64,000 nucleotides of DNA, from assembly GCA_019239975.1 (NCBI GenBank), contig JAFAZE010000141.1, forward strand, positions 55,770 to 119,769. The letters run 5' to 3'. Shown piece after piece: positions 1 through 8,186 of this stretch. Under the pieces are notes generated by a model. That model worked only from the letters and a program-made list of their open reading frames with translations, made no database searches and was not told where the DNA came from. The position numbers were made by a program, and so were the translations under genes. Within the stretch, counting starts at the first letter, position 1. The number at the start of each line of letters is the position of its first letter. This DNA is from Streptosporangiaceae bacterium (lineage in GTDB: Bacteria; Actinomycetota; Actinomycetes; Streptosporangiales; Streptosporangiaceae).

Positions 1-679
1 CCTGCCGCTGTGCCCCCGAGGATGGCTGCGGGGAGGTGGCGAACATGCCCGCCTGCACGGTCGTGGGCAGCCCGGCGAGGGTGACGGTGCCAACCCGGTT
101 CCACCGGAGTCCGTCGGCGGAGTCGTAGCCGGTGACCGTGTCACCGGAACGCACCAGCCGCAGCCAGCGCGGCGACGCGGCCGAAACCGGGCCGGTCATG
201 CCCGGCGTGTCCTGCGTGTAATTCCACTGCATCCGCACGCCGTGGGCGCCGGTGACCATCATCGCGGCGTACGCCGACCCCTGTGCGGTGTTCGCCTTGA
301 TGATGACGCCGGCCTTCGCCCACGGCTGCAGGCTCGAACTCGTCAGCGCGGTCACCCGGGCGGTGATGGTGCCGTTTCCGGCCACCGGCTGGTGCACGAA
401 GTAGAACTGGTCCTCTACCAGGCCGCCGCCCGGCCCGACGGGCGCCGTGCACGGCACCGACACCAACTGGCCGGCGGGGCCGGGAGCCATGGAGCCGCAC
501 TCGCTGGACGACGAGATGAACGCGCCGAACCCCACGGTCATGACCGGCACGAGCAGCAGGCCGATGATCCAGCCGCGCACCGTCCGCAGCTTGGTCCACT
601 CCGAGTGCAGCAACTGCGCGAATCCGGAATGTCCGGGCCGCACCCTCGGGCGGTACGGCGTGATGATCCCGGCGTTCAC
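1..679 (-). CDS. ABC-2 type permease with extracytoplasmic lectin-like domain (C-terminus beyond window)
   Basis: Membrane subunit of an ABC exporter, cut by the window edge after about 226 residues. Read from the GTG at 679, it opens with a cytoplasmic SEWTKLRT segment typical of ABC-2 permeases, then one membrane span (about residues 37-57). The following 160 or so residues are hydrophilic and resemble the DUF1349/concanavalin-like fold inserted in the first outside loop of some actinobacterial ABC permeases (motifs FYFVHQPVAG, TGYDSADGLRWNRVG). The GTG overlaps the TGA of the ATPase gene (GTGA), so the two are translationally coupled. The domain assignment is by recall of family patterns. 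The remaining membrane spans must lie beyond the edge. Confidence 0.8.
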   Translation of the reverse strand, partial: MNAGIITPYRPRVRPGHSGFAQLLHSEWTKLRTVRGWIIGLLLVPVMTVGFGAFISSSSECGSMAPGPAGQLVSVPCTAPVGPGGGLVEDQFYFVHQPVAGNGTITARVTALTSSSLQPWAKAGVIIKANTAQGSAYAAMMVTGAHGVRMQWNYTQDTPGMTGPVSAASPRWLRLVRSGDTVTGYDSADGLRWNRVGTVTLAGLPTTVQAGMFATSPQPSSGAQRQ

Positions 680-1608
680 AGCGCCCCCTGAGTTTCCTGT
701 GCCGCCCGGAATTCCACCGAGTCCCTGGTGAGCTCCATGTACGCCTCCTCCAGCGTGGCGCGGTGCGCGGATACCTCGCTGAACGGGATGGCGTTCGCCG
801 TGAGGAGCGCCACGGCTCGTTCTGAAGAAATTCCGGAGATGGTGAGCACGTCGGGACCGGTGGCGGCGACGGTGGCCCCAGCCTGCGCGAGCGCGCCCAT
901 CGCCTCGCTGCGCGCGGCGGTGCGCAGCGTGATCCGGTCCGCCGAGGCGGCGGCGATCAGGTCGGCGACGCGCGCGTCGGCGATGACCGTGCCCCGGCCC
1001 ACCACCACCAGGTGGTCGGCGGTGTCCTGGAGCTCGCTCATCAGGTGGCTGGACACCAGGATGGCCCGGCCCTCCGCCGCCAGCGAGCGCAGGAAGCCGC
1101 GCATCCAGACGATGCCCTCGGGATCCAGGCCGTTGAACGGCTCGTCGAGCATGAGCACCGGCGGGTCGCCCAGCATCGCGGCGGCGAGGCCGAGCCGCTG
1201 CCGCATGCCGAGGGAGTAGCCGCCGGCCTTGCGCCGGATCGCGGCCCGCAGGCCAGCTGCGTCGACGACCTCGTCGACCCGTTTGGCGTTCAGGCCCTGG
1301 GAGTGCGCCAGCCACAGCAGGTGGTTGCGGGCGGAGCGGCTCGGCTGCAGCGCGGCGGCGTCCAGCAGCGACCCGACGTGGCTCAGCGGGTGCCTCAGCG
1401 TCCGGTACGGGTGGCCGCCGATCAGCGCGGTGCCGGCGTCGGGCGCGTCCAGGCCGAGGATGACCCGCATCGTGGTGGACTTGCCCGCACCGTTGGGCCC
1501 GACGAAGCCGGTGACCTGGCCGGGCTCCACGGTGAACGTCATGCCATCCAGGGCCGGCGTCTGCCCGAACCGCTTGCGCAGCCCGGTGACCTCAATGGTT
1601 GCCTCCAT
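676..1608 (-). CDS. ABC transporter ATP-binding protein
   Basis: 310-residue ATPase of an ABC-2 exporter, partner of the permease that starts inside its stop codon. It has Walker A GPNGAGKST, the signature region LGMRQRLG, Walker B VLMLDEPFNGLDP and the H-loop SSHLM. It belongs to the DrrA/CcmA-like drug or lipid export group, with a C-terminal extension of about 80 residues after the nucleotide-binding domain. The ATG at 1608 (MEATIEVTG) is chosen because the domain begins at once, although the frame stays open to 1719. It is divergent from a histidine kinase gene, an arrangement usual for transporters controlled by a neighbouring two-component system. The substrate is unknown. Confidence 0.9.
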   Translation of the reverse strand: MEATIEVTGLRKRFGQTPALDGMTFTVEPGQVTGFVGPNGAGKSTTMRVILGLDAPDAGTALIGGHPYRTLRHPLSHVGSLLDAAALQPSRSARNHLLWLAHSQGLNAKRVDEVVDAAGLRAAIRRKAGGYSLGMRQRLGLAAAMLGDPPVLMLDEPFNGLDPEGIVWMRGFLRSLAAEGRAILVSSHLMSELQDTADHLVVVGRGTVIADARVADLIAAASADRITLRTAARSEAMGALAQAGATVAATGPDVLTISGISSERAVALLTANAIPFSEVSAHRATLEEAYMELTRDSVEFRAAQETQGAL

Positions 1609-1680
1609 GTTCCGGAAGGCTAGGGAACGCGGGGCGTCCCGGTCGTCACGCTGCGGGGCCGTCTTCGGCGCCGCTGGCAA

Positions 1681-1706
1681 GGGGGACGCCGGCCGCGGCG
1701 TCCCCC
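1681..1706. other. Perfect 10-bp hairpin in divergent promoter region
   Basis: GGGGGACGCC, a 6-nt loop, then GGCGTCCCCC. It lies between the divergent ABC and histidine kinase genes, where a terminator is not expected. It could be an operator dyad for the response regulator or a leader structure. Function is inferred only from position. Confidence 0.45.
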
Positions 1707-1775
1707 TCAGGAGGGACACGGCGGATTCCCGGACAGGGCGACGCGAGCGCCCCTGCCTGTCGCGACAATGAGTAC

Positions 1776-3026
1776 ATGGAGCCGGTCAGACGCTGGGGAG
1801 CGCCGCTGCTCAGCGTGCTCGCGGTGGCCGAGCTGGGCGCGCGCCTCACGGTCACGTCGACCGCGCCCGCTCTCACGCCGGCCGTCCAGTACTTCGTCAC
1901 CGGGCTGAGCATTCATATAGCGGGCACTTCCGCGAGCGTGAACGGAGAAGGCGCCATCGCGGCGTTCGTGCTCTGCCTGGTGGGCACGTTGCCGCTCGCC
2001 TTCCCGCGTCCCGCCGCCGCGGCCGTTGTCATCACCGCGTCGAGCGTGCTATGGCTGACGTTCCTCCAGACGCTGACCGTGGCCGGCCTGATCGCGCAGC
2101 TGCTCGCCCTCTACCGGCTGGGCCGCGCGGGTTCCGGTCGCGGGTCTCAGCACCTCGCCGTGGCGCTCGCGGCGCCGTTCCTGGTGCTGGCCCTTGCGGG
2201 ATCCCCGGCCAGCCAGGCCCGCATCATCTTCGTTCTGCTGGCGTCCCTCGCGCCGGCGGCCGCTCTTGCGGGGGTGGTGCAGCGCCGCGAGGCCCTGGCG
2301 CGAGGCGCCGCCGAGCAGGTCATGGCGGGCACCGAGTTCGAGCACATGGCGCGCGGGGAACGGGCGCGCATCGCACGCGAGCTGCACGACGTCGTCGCCC
2401 ATCACATCTCCATGGTCTCGGTGCAGGCGGAGACCGCCCGGCTGACCACGCCCGGGATGCCCGAACTCGGTGCCCGGCGGCTGATGGAGATCGGTGACAC
2501 GGCCCGTGCGGGCCTGACGGAGATGCGGCGGCTGCTCGGCGTGCTGCGCGAGGACGCCGCGGCCGCCAGCCCCGAGGAGCCGGGTGGGGCCGGGCGGCGC
2601 GCAGAGCGCCGGCCTCAGCCGGGGCTGCTCCAGCTCAACGACCTGCTCGACGAGGCGCGTGAGGCGTCGGGCACCGGTATCCGGCTCATCATCTCCGGGC
2701 CGGTGGCCAGGCTCGGCCCTGGTGTGGAGCTGGCCGCCTACCGTATCGTCCAGGAGGCGCTGACCAACTCGCGGCGGCACGCTCCGGGGGCCGCGGTCGA
2801 CGTCGAGCTGCGGTACGGGGGCGACGCGCTGCGGCTGCGCGTCCGTGACAACGGGCCCGGCGCGCCCGGCGAAAGTGCGGCCGGCGGCGGTCATGGGCTG
2901 CTCGGCATGCGCGAACGCGCGCAGGCGGCGGGCGGCACGCTGCGCGCCGGCCCGGCCGCGGGCGGCGGTTTCCTGGTCGAGGCGACGCTGCCGGTGACCG
3001 CCCGGCCAGCCGGAGCCGCCGCATGA
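1776..3026 (+). CDS. Sensor histidine kinase, NarL/DesK type
   Basis: 416-residue membrane sensor kinase. The N-terminal half carries four to five hydrophobic segments (about residues 10-170) and no large sensor domain, which suggests sensing within or at the membrane. The HisKA_3 dimerisation helix has ARELHDVVAHH with the phospho-acceptor His near residue 204. The ATPase domain has the N-box QEALTNSRRHAP (about 325-336), DNGPG (about 358) and GHGLLGMRERA. The start at 1776 (MEPVRRWG) is preferred to the longer open frame because upstream residues are low-complexity. A response regulator follows after 46 bp. With the divergent ABC exporter it probably forms an envelope-stress or antibiotic-response unit. 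Confidence 0.88.
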   Translation: MEPVRRWGAPLLSVLAVAELGARLTVTSTAPALTPAVQYFVTGLSIHIAGTSASVNGEGAIAAFVLCLVGTLPLAFPRPAAAAVVITASSVLWLTFLQTLTVAGLIAQLLALYRLGRAGSGRGSQHLAVALAAPFLVLALAGSPASQARIIFVLLASLAPAAALAGVVQRREALARGAAEQVMAGTEFEHMARGERARIARELHDVVAHHISMVSVQAETARLTTPGMPELGARRLMEIGDTARAGLTEMRRLLGVLREDAAAASPEEPGGAGRRAERRPQPGLLQLNDLLDEAREASGTGIRLIISGPVARLGPGVELAAYRIVQEALTNSRRHAPGAAVDVELRYGGDALRLRVRDNGPGAPGESAAGGGHGLLGMRERAQAAGGTLRAGPAAGGGFLVEATLPVTARPAGAAA

Positions 3027-3072
3027 GCGGGCGGAGGGCGCGGGCGTTCCGGAGGCGAGCGGGGGGCACAGC

Positions 3073-3759
3073 ATGAGCGAGCCGGTGCGGATCGTCGTCG
3101 CGGACGACCACGAGGTGGTCCGCGCCGGGTTCGCCGCGCTGCTCGATACGCAGCCCGACTTCACGGTCGTCGGCACGGCGGCCGACGGGGCCGGGGCGGT
3201 CCGGGTCAGCCGCGAGCGGTGCCCCGATGTCGTCCTCATGGACATCCGGATGCCGGGCGTGGACGGCATCGAGGCCACCAGGCAGATCGGCGGCATCGCG
3301 CGGGTCCTGATCCTGACGACGTTCGACCTGGACGAGTACGTGTACGACGCGCTGTGCGCGGGAGCCAGCGGCTTCCTGCTGAAGGACGTGACCGCGGAGC
3401 GCCTGTTCGACGCCGTCCGTGTCGTCGCGGCCGGGGAAGCGCTGCTCGCGCCGGCCGTCACCCGCCGCCTGATCAGCGAGTTCGCCCGGCTGCGTCCCCC
3501 GGGGGGCGCCGCGCCGGGGGACGTCGCGACGGCGGCCGGGCTGGCGGCACTCACCCCCCGTGAAACTCAGGTCCTCAAGCTCGTCGCGGAGGGCCTGTCC
3601 AACCCGGAGATAGCGGCCCGGCTCGTGGTCACGGAGGAAACGGTCAAGACGCACGTCAGCCGCGTGCTGAGCAAGCTGGGCCTGCGTGACCGCACACAGG
3701 CGGTCGTCACGGCGTACGAGTCGGGCCTGGTCGTGCCGCGCTCCCGCGAGCAAGCATGA
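3073..3759 (+). CDS. Response regulator, NarL/LuxR family
   Basis: 228-residue partner of the upstream kinase. The receiver domain has the acidic pair DDHE near the start, the phospho-accepting Asp at about residue 57 (LMDIRMPG), TT in LTTFDLDE and the conserved Lys in LLKD. The C-terminal LuxR helix-turn-helix (about 161-220) reads LTPRETQVLKLVAEGLSNPEIA followed by the recognition segment EETVKTHVSRVLSKL. It should bind DNA as a phosphorylated dimer. The divergent ABC operon is the nearest likely target, but no binding site was proven. Confidence 0.92.
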   Translation: MSEPVRIVVADDHEVVRAGFAALLDTQPDFTVVGTAADGAGAVRVSRERCPDVVLMDIRMPGVDGIEATRQIGGIARVLILTTFDLDEYVYDALCAGASGFLLKDVTAERLFDAVRVVAAGEALLAPAVTRRLISEFARLRPPGGAAPGDVATAAGLAALTPRETQVLKLVAEGLSNPEIAARLVVTEETVKTHVSRVLSKLGLRDRTQAVVTAYESGLVVPRSREQA

Positions 3760-3769
3760 CGCCGCGGGT

Positions 3770-3793
3770 GGCCCGGTTGCCGCAAACCGGGCC
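3770..3793. terminator. Bidirectional terminator hairpin
   Basis: GGCCCGGTT, loop GCCGCA, AACCGGGCC: a perfect 9-bp stem in the 60-bp gap between convergent genes (response regulator and phosphodiesterase). There is no T-tract, as is usual in high-GC actinobacteria. Confidence 0.6.
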
Positions 3794-3819
3794 GCCCCGC
3801 AGGCTGGCATCCGCCGGGC

Positions 3820-5529
3820 TCAGCGCCCGGCGCCCTCGCCAATTCCGGGAAGGACCCGGGTGTGCTCTATCCGGACGGCCTGGAGGTCCCGCGGGTTCAG
3901 GCCGAGCAGCTTCAGGATCGTCGGGGCGATCTGGGTGGTCTCGACCGGAGCGTCGATGGCCCGGCCGTGCTCGAGACCGGGCAGCACGACGAGGATGGGA
4001 ACGTTGCGGTCCTGCTGGTCGTCGCCGCCGTGCTCGGCGATCTTGCCCTTACCGCCGGTGTAGACGACGCCGTGCTGGGCGATGCCGAGGATGTCGGGGT
4101 GCCGCGGCTCGCTGGCCGGGACGCCGAAGAAGTCGGCGGAGGCCTCGCCCGCGTAGACCTTCTTCAGCCCGGACTCCGGCACCGTGACCGGGTTTCCGCT
4201 GATGTTGTTCCCGGCCGCGGAGTGCATGAGCAGATACCGCTTGACGAAGCCGGCCGCTGCCTGCGAGCGGTCGCTCAGCCACAGCAGCATCCCGTCGTCA
4301 TCGGTGGAGAAGATGACGAGATCGCCCGCCCCGGGGTGGGCGGCCTTCCACGCCGCGTTGATCGCGCCGATGATCGGCCCATCCGGGACACGGGCCAGGG
4401 TGGCCGGGTCGGTCGGCGACTGGCCGTGCTTGGCGGAGAGGATGAGCACGGTGCTGCTGGCCAGGCCCCGTGCGTGGATCTCCGACACCATCGCGGCGAC
4501 CTCGGTGTTGATGTAGTTGAGCGCGCGCACCAGCAGCGGGCCGGGTACCGTCCCGCCCGGCAGGTACCCGCCGGTGAGGCCGTCGGAGGTGGGTAGCTTC
4601 TGCGCGGTGGAGACGGTCTGGAAGTTCGTCCCGAAGATGGCCGGGACACCCACGTGGTGAGCGCGGCTGTGGTCGTACCCGTCGATCTCGTTCAGGATCG
4701 CCCGCACCTTGTAGGAGTCGTACCGCATGGTCGCGGCGTTGTCGCTGGTCCAGTCCTTGCCCGCGGGATAGCCGGTGGCCTGGCTGTTGATCTCCGGGGT
4801 GAAGAAGTCCTGTACGCCGTTTCCGGACGGCCCGTCGAACATCTGGTACGCGGGGTGCTTGTCCGACCAGGCGGTGCGCAGCCCGTGATCCCTGGCCACG
4901 TTGAAGATCGTGTTGACCTTCAGGTACTGGTTCGGGTAGACCGGCTTGCACGTCTTCGCGTTGACCGGCATTGCCGCGGGGTTGAGCACGTCCAGCGGAT
5001 CGCCGGTCATCCGCAGGATGCTGCCCGGCAGGCCGGTCAGGCCCTGGCCGGCGTCGAGCGAGTTCGAATTCTTGTCCAGGGCCTCCTCATAGGCGGCCTC
5101 GCCGCCCGGTGCGGGGCCCGAGCAGTTCGTCGTCCCCGCGGGGAACACGTCGTGGTTCCACGTGTCGTCGTAATAGACGCCGGTAACCCGCGGATCGCCG
5201 CCCGTCACCTGACCGGTCATGCCGGGAGAGGAGTCGGAGGGGAACGGCGTTATGGCGCCGCTGTATTCCAGGCCGTGACGCTCGAGCTTGGCCAGCACCG
5301 AATTCGGGAAGGCGCGTACGTACCAGGCGAGATCCTGCTGGTGCAGCCCGTCCACCGAGATCAGGAGCACATGCTTGATGCTGGAATCATCGTGAGTGGC
5401 CAGGGCGGAGTGATCATGAGTGGCCAGGGCGGGGTGGCCCGTCGCCGCCGACGCGAGAGCCGCGCTGCCGAGCACCACCGTGGCGCTCGCGACGGCGGCT
5501 CCGGCTCGCCGGATTGGTCCCGTTCGCAT
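3820..5529 (-). CDS. Secreted type I phosphodiesterase / nucleotide pyrophosphatase-like protein
   Basis: 569-residue exported enzyme of the alkaline-phosphatase superfamily. It starts at the ATG at 5529, preceded by AGAGGGAGGGAC at good spacing. The first 35 residues form a signal peptide (RTGPIRRAG, hydrophobic core, AAT cleavage region). Metal-site motifs are visible: LLISVDGL, the nucleophile region PSDSSPGMTGQ with Ser/Thr, and late His/Asp segments (AKHGQSP, HGGDDQQD). The C-terminus (QIAPTILKLLGL) is the usual end of this family. It should hydrolyse phosphodiester or pyrophosphate bonds outside the membrane; the substrate is unknown. It is convergent with the two-component operon. Confidence 0.85.
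   Translation of the reverse strand: MRTGPIRRAGAAVASATVVLGSAALASAATGHPALATHDHSALATHDDSSIKHVLLISVDGLHQQDLAWYVRAFPNSVLAKLERHGLEYSGAITPFPSDSSPGMTGQVTGGDPRVTGVYYDDTWNHDVFPAGTTNCSGPAPGGEAAYEEALDKNSNSLDAGQGLTGLPGSILRMTGDPLDVLNPAAMPVNAKTCKPVYPNQYLKVNTIFNVARDHGLRTAWSDKHPAYQMFDGPSGNGVQDFFTPEINSQATGYPAGKDWTSDNAATMRYDSYKVRAILNEIDGYDHSRAHHVGVPAIFGTNFQTVSTAQKLPTSDGLTGGYLPGGTVPGPLLVRALNYINTEVAAMVSEIHARGLASSTVLILSAKHGQSPTDPATLARVPDGPIIGAINAAWKAAHPGAGDLVIFSTDDDGMLLWLSDRSQAAAGFVKRYLLMHSAAGNNISGNPVTVPESGLKKVYAGEASADFFGVPASEPRHPDILGIAQHGVVYTGGKGKIAEHGGDDQQDRNVPILVVLPGLEHGRAIDAPVETTQIAPTILKLLGLNPRDLQAVRIEHTRVLPGIGEGAGR
5389..5436. repeat. 24-bp tandem duplication inside the phosphodiesterase gene
   Basis: Two adjacent near-identical 24-bp units, in frame. 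They encode the repeated residues ALATHDHS/ALATHDDS just after the signal peptide. The repeat is consistent with slippage duplication in a non-essential linker. Confidence 0.8.
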
Positions 5530-5692
5530 GAGGTCCCTCCCTCTCTGGGCGCGGCCCGGCGCCGGCGCCCCTGACACCGTCTCGGGCCGAAGCGACACCC
5601 ACTTGACCGCGACCTGAACGGCAGATGACGCCACGCCAGCCACGCCGGCATTGGGTCACGTCAGCCCCGCTAGTCACACCAGCACCATGCCA

Positions 5693-5745
5693 CATGATCG
5701 CGGAAACCAGAGTGCCGCCGGCGACCCGGCGTTTCCGCGATCATG
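5693..5745. repeat. 53-bp dispersed palindromic repeat, copy 1
   Basis: Perfect 15-bp arms CATGATCGCGGAAAC and GTTTCCGCGATCATG around a 23-bp centre. A second copy in opposite orientation lies at 47414-47466, matching at about 43 of 53 positions. It sits in the 270-bp gap between the divergent phosphodiesterase and GNAT genes. It looks like a REP or MITE-type element. Confidence 0.75.
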
Positions 5746-5799
5746 ATGCCTGCCCGTACCGTATGTCTGTTGTGATACACACGAGCCTCCGGAGGTGGC

Positions 5800-6756
5800 G
5801 TGATCTTCCGTTCCACGGCCGAAAGTGACCTCGAGCGTTTCAGCCCGCTCTTCGCCGGGGATCCCCCCGGCTCCATGACGGCTGACCGGTACCGCAGGCG
5901 GATCAGCACCGGTGAGCACCGGCCCGAGTGGACCTGGATCGCCGAGGAGAGCGCCCGCGGCCCGGTACTCGCGGTCGCGGCCTGGTGGGGCCAGCCAGGA
6001 GAGTCGCTGCCCGTCAGCCTCGACAGCCTGTTCGCCGCCGAATCGCTGAGTTCCGCGGACCGCGTCAGCGTCGCCGCTGGCCTGATCACCGCCGCACAGG
6101 AAGCGTTCGCGAAGGCGGGCGCGCCCGAGGCGCCGGCCTACCACGTCTTCCTGCCCGCGGGGTGGCGCGACCAGCCCAGCGTGGCCGCGGCGTTCGGCTG
6201 GCGGGAACGGGCAGCGAGGCAGGCGGGGCTCACCGCGACCCTGGAACGGCTCAGTTACGAGTGGACGCCGCGCGATGGCCTGCCCGCCCCGCGGAATCGC
6301 CTGGTGTTCCGCGCCGAACCCGACGACGAGGTGTTCGCGCTCCTTTTCGAGCGGACTCTGCAGGGCACGCTGGACGCGACGTCCAGGCAAGAGGCCGCGA
6401 AGATGGGCGCCGAGGCGCAGGCCCGCCAGGACATGGCGTTCTACCGGGACAAAATGCCGGGGGAGCGCTCCTGGTGGCGGATCGCCGAGACGCCGGGCGG
6501 CGAGGTGGCGGGCTTCGGCATCCCGTCGCGGAACACGGAATTCCCGGTCGTCGGCTACCTGGGCGTGCTCCCCGGGCATCGGGGGCACGGATACGCCGAG
6601 GACATACTCGCCGAGATCACCCGGATCCTGGCGGCGGAGGCCGCCGCCCAGGTGATCCGCGCCGATACCGACCTGGCGAACCGGCCGATGGCCGCCGCCT
6701 TCGAGCGCGTCGGCTACCGCAACACCGAGAGCCACCTGGTGCTGTCCGCGCCCTAA
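5800..6756 (+). CDS. GNAT family N-acetyltransferase
   Basis: 318-residue protein whose C-terminal half is a GNAT acetyl-CoA-binding fold. Motif A is YLGVLPGHRGHGYAEDIL (about residues 248-265), followed by ADTDLANRPMAAAFERVGY, the typical end of the fold. The N-terminal half is divergent and may be a second, degenerate GNAT-like domain, as in tandem acetyltransferases. The start is GTG at 5800, with GGAGG 4 nt upstream. The stop overlaps the convergent esterase gene by 4 bp. The acceptor substrate is unknown. Confidence 0.85.
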   Translation: MIFRSTAESDLERFSPLFAGDPPGSMTADRYRRRISTGEHRPEWTWIAEESARGPVLAVAAWWGQPGESLPVSLDSLFAAESLSSADRVSVAAGLITAAQEAFAKAGAPEAPAYHVFLPAGWRDQPSVAAAFGWRERAARQAGLTATLERLSYEWTPRDGLPAPRNRLVFRAEPDDEVFALLFERTLQGTLDATSRQEAAKMGAEAQARQDMAFYRDKMPGERSWWRIAETPGGEVAGFGIPSRNTEFPVVGYLGVLPGHRGHGYAEDILAEITRILAAEAAAQVIRADTDLANRPMAAAFERVGYRNTESHLVLSAP

Positions 6757-8012
6757 GGAACGAACTGGATTTCCGGGTAGGCGGGCGACGGCCGGCCGAG
6801 CAGTCCCGTGTCGCGGTGGCGTAGCTGGAGGTCGAAGAAGGCCCGCACGTAGGCGCGCTCGATGGCGATCGCGCGCGTGCCGCTGATGGTGCCGACGAGC
6901 TTGGCGAGCTGAGCCGGTGCCAGATGCAGGTACGGTGCGGCCTGCGGATAAAGGCTCACCGCGTCGGAGAACGCCAGGTGCTCGGCGCCGCGCAGCCGCA
7001 GGTCCAGCCGCCAGCCGCGCAGGTGCGCCCAGAACGACGCCCACGTGTGATCGACGTTACGGCCATTGTCCTGCGAGCTGATGAGCAGGAACGGGCGGTC
7101 CAGGCCCTTGCTGGCAACGGGCCCGTAGATGGTGCCGTCGAGGTCGATGCCGGCCTTGATCCCGGCATCGGAGAACATCGCGCCCGCCGCGGTGGCACCG
7201 CCCATCGAGAAGCCGAACATGCCGACCTCGGACAGGTTGAGCGCACCCGCCAGGCCACGGGGGAGCGGCCGGTGCCCGGCGCCGGGGTCGCGGCCGGCGT
7301 TGAGCTCCGTGAGCTGGCCGAGCACGAACCGGGTGTCGGCCACGCGGACGGCCGTGGCCTCCGTGTTGACCCGTTCGCTGTCCGGCGGCAGCGTGCTCAC
7401 CTCGACGTGCCCGTCGGGGAACTCCACCTCACCGGAGTCATGGGTGTGGTCGATGGTGACCACGATGTACCCGTGGCTGGCCAGGTCTTCGACGATCGCG
7501 GTGTCGATGCTCCGGTCGAGGCGATCGGCGGGGGAGAACAGCACGACCGGGCGCCCGCCGCACCGCCGGTCCACGGGCGCGCCCACGTGCCCGTCGGTGA
7601 CGGGCAGCCGGACCAGGCCCGGGGCGACTCCCTGGCGCCGCTCGAAGTGGGCGGCCGCCGCCGGTTCCAGCCACGGGGCAAGGGGATAACGGCCGGTATC
7701 CCGCGCCGGGTACCAGATGCTGATCATCAGCTGGCGCACCTCATGACCCGGCACCCACGGATCGGTGCGCGAGCGGTCGGTCAGGTGCAGCGAGACCACG
7801 CCGATGCGGTACGGCCCGGTGGGCGGCGGCAGCGTGAGCTGCAGGGGCTTCGCGGTGAGCCGAGGGGACGCCGCGGGAGCTGCGGGAGCCGCTGGCGCCG
7901 CGGCAGCGGCGGATGGCCGGGACGCCGCGGCGGCCGGCGCCGAGGCCGCGGCGGGCGCCGCGAACGGGAGAGACGAGATGAGCAGGTACGCCGGGAAACG
8001 GATCATGCGCAT
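6753..8012 (-). CDS. Secreted alpha/beta hydrolase, PAF-acetylhydrolase-like
   Basis: 419-residue exported esterase. A signal peptide (MRMIRFPAYLLISSLPFAAP) is followed by an Ala/Pro-rich linker to about residue 55. The hydrolase domain has the nucleophile elbow GFSMGG, an oxyanion-side motif VVLFSPADR and a late His in GAEHLAFSD. The spacing and the VTIDHTHDSGEVEFPDG segment match platelet-activating-factor acetylhydrolase relatives, which cleave short acyl esters. Two start codons (8012 and 8006) are possible; the upstream ribosome site is weak. It is the last gene after the GntR-ABC operon on this strand, separated by a tandem-repeat tract. Confidence 0.83.
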   Translation of the reverse strand: MRMIRFPAYLLISSLPFAAPAAASAPAAAASRPSAAAAAPAAPAAPAASPRLTAKPLQLTLPPPTGPYRIGVVSLHLTDRSRTDPWVPGHEVRQLMISIWYPARDTGRYPLAPWLEPAAAAHFERRQGVAPGLVRLPVTDGHVGAPVDRRCGGRPVVLFSPADRLDRSIDTAIVEDLASHGYIVVTIDHTHDSGEVEFPDGHVEVSTLPPDSERVNTEATAVRVADTRFVLGQLTELNAGRDPGAGHRPLPRGLAGALNLSEVGMFGFSMGGATAAGAMFSDAGIKAGIDLDGTIYGPVASKGLDRPFLLISSQDNGRNVDHTWASFWAHLRGWRLDLRLRGAEHLAFSDAVSLYPQAAPYLHLAPAQLAKLVGTISGTRAIAIERAYVRAFFDLQLRHRDTGLLGRPSPAYPEIQFVP

Positions 8013-8060
8013 GGCTGAGTGGCCCTTCGTGCAAGGAGTTCGTGCAAGGAGATAGAGGCC

Positions 8061-8186
8061 GCGCCCGTCAGGCGGTGTGTGTCAGGCAGCGCCCGTCAGG
8101 CGGTGTCTGTCAGGCGGTGTGTGTCAGGCAGCGCCTGTCAGGCGGTGTCTGTCAGGCGGTGTGTGTCAGGCCGCGTCTGTCAGGCG
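8061..8186. repeat. 14-bp minisatellite, nine copies
   Basis: Nine head-to-tail 14-bp units, consensus GYGTSTGTCAGGCG, between the esterase and the ABC permease. The last unit supplies the permease stop codon. The period is not a multiple of three and no spacer sequences exist, so this is neither coding repeat nor CRISPR. Confidence 0.9.

Noticed and set aside
8061..8186. CRISPR-like array
   Set aside because: Repeats are contiguous 14-bp units with no unique spacers; no cas gene in the window.
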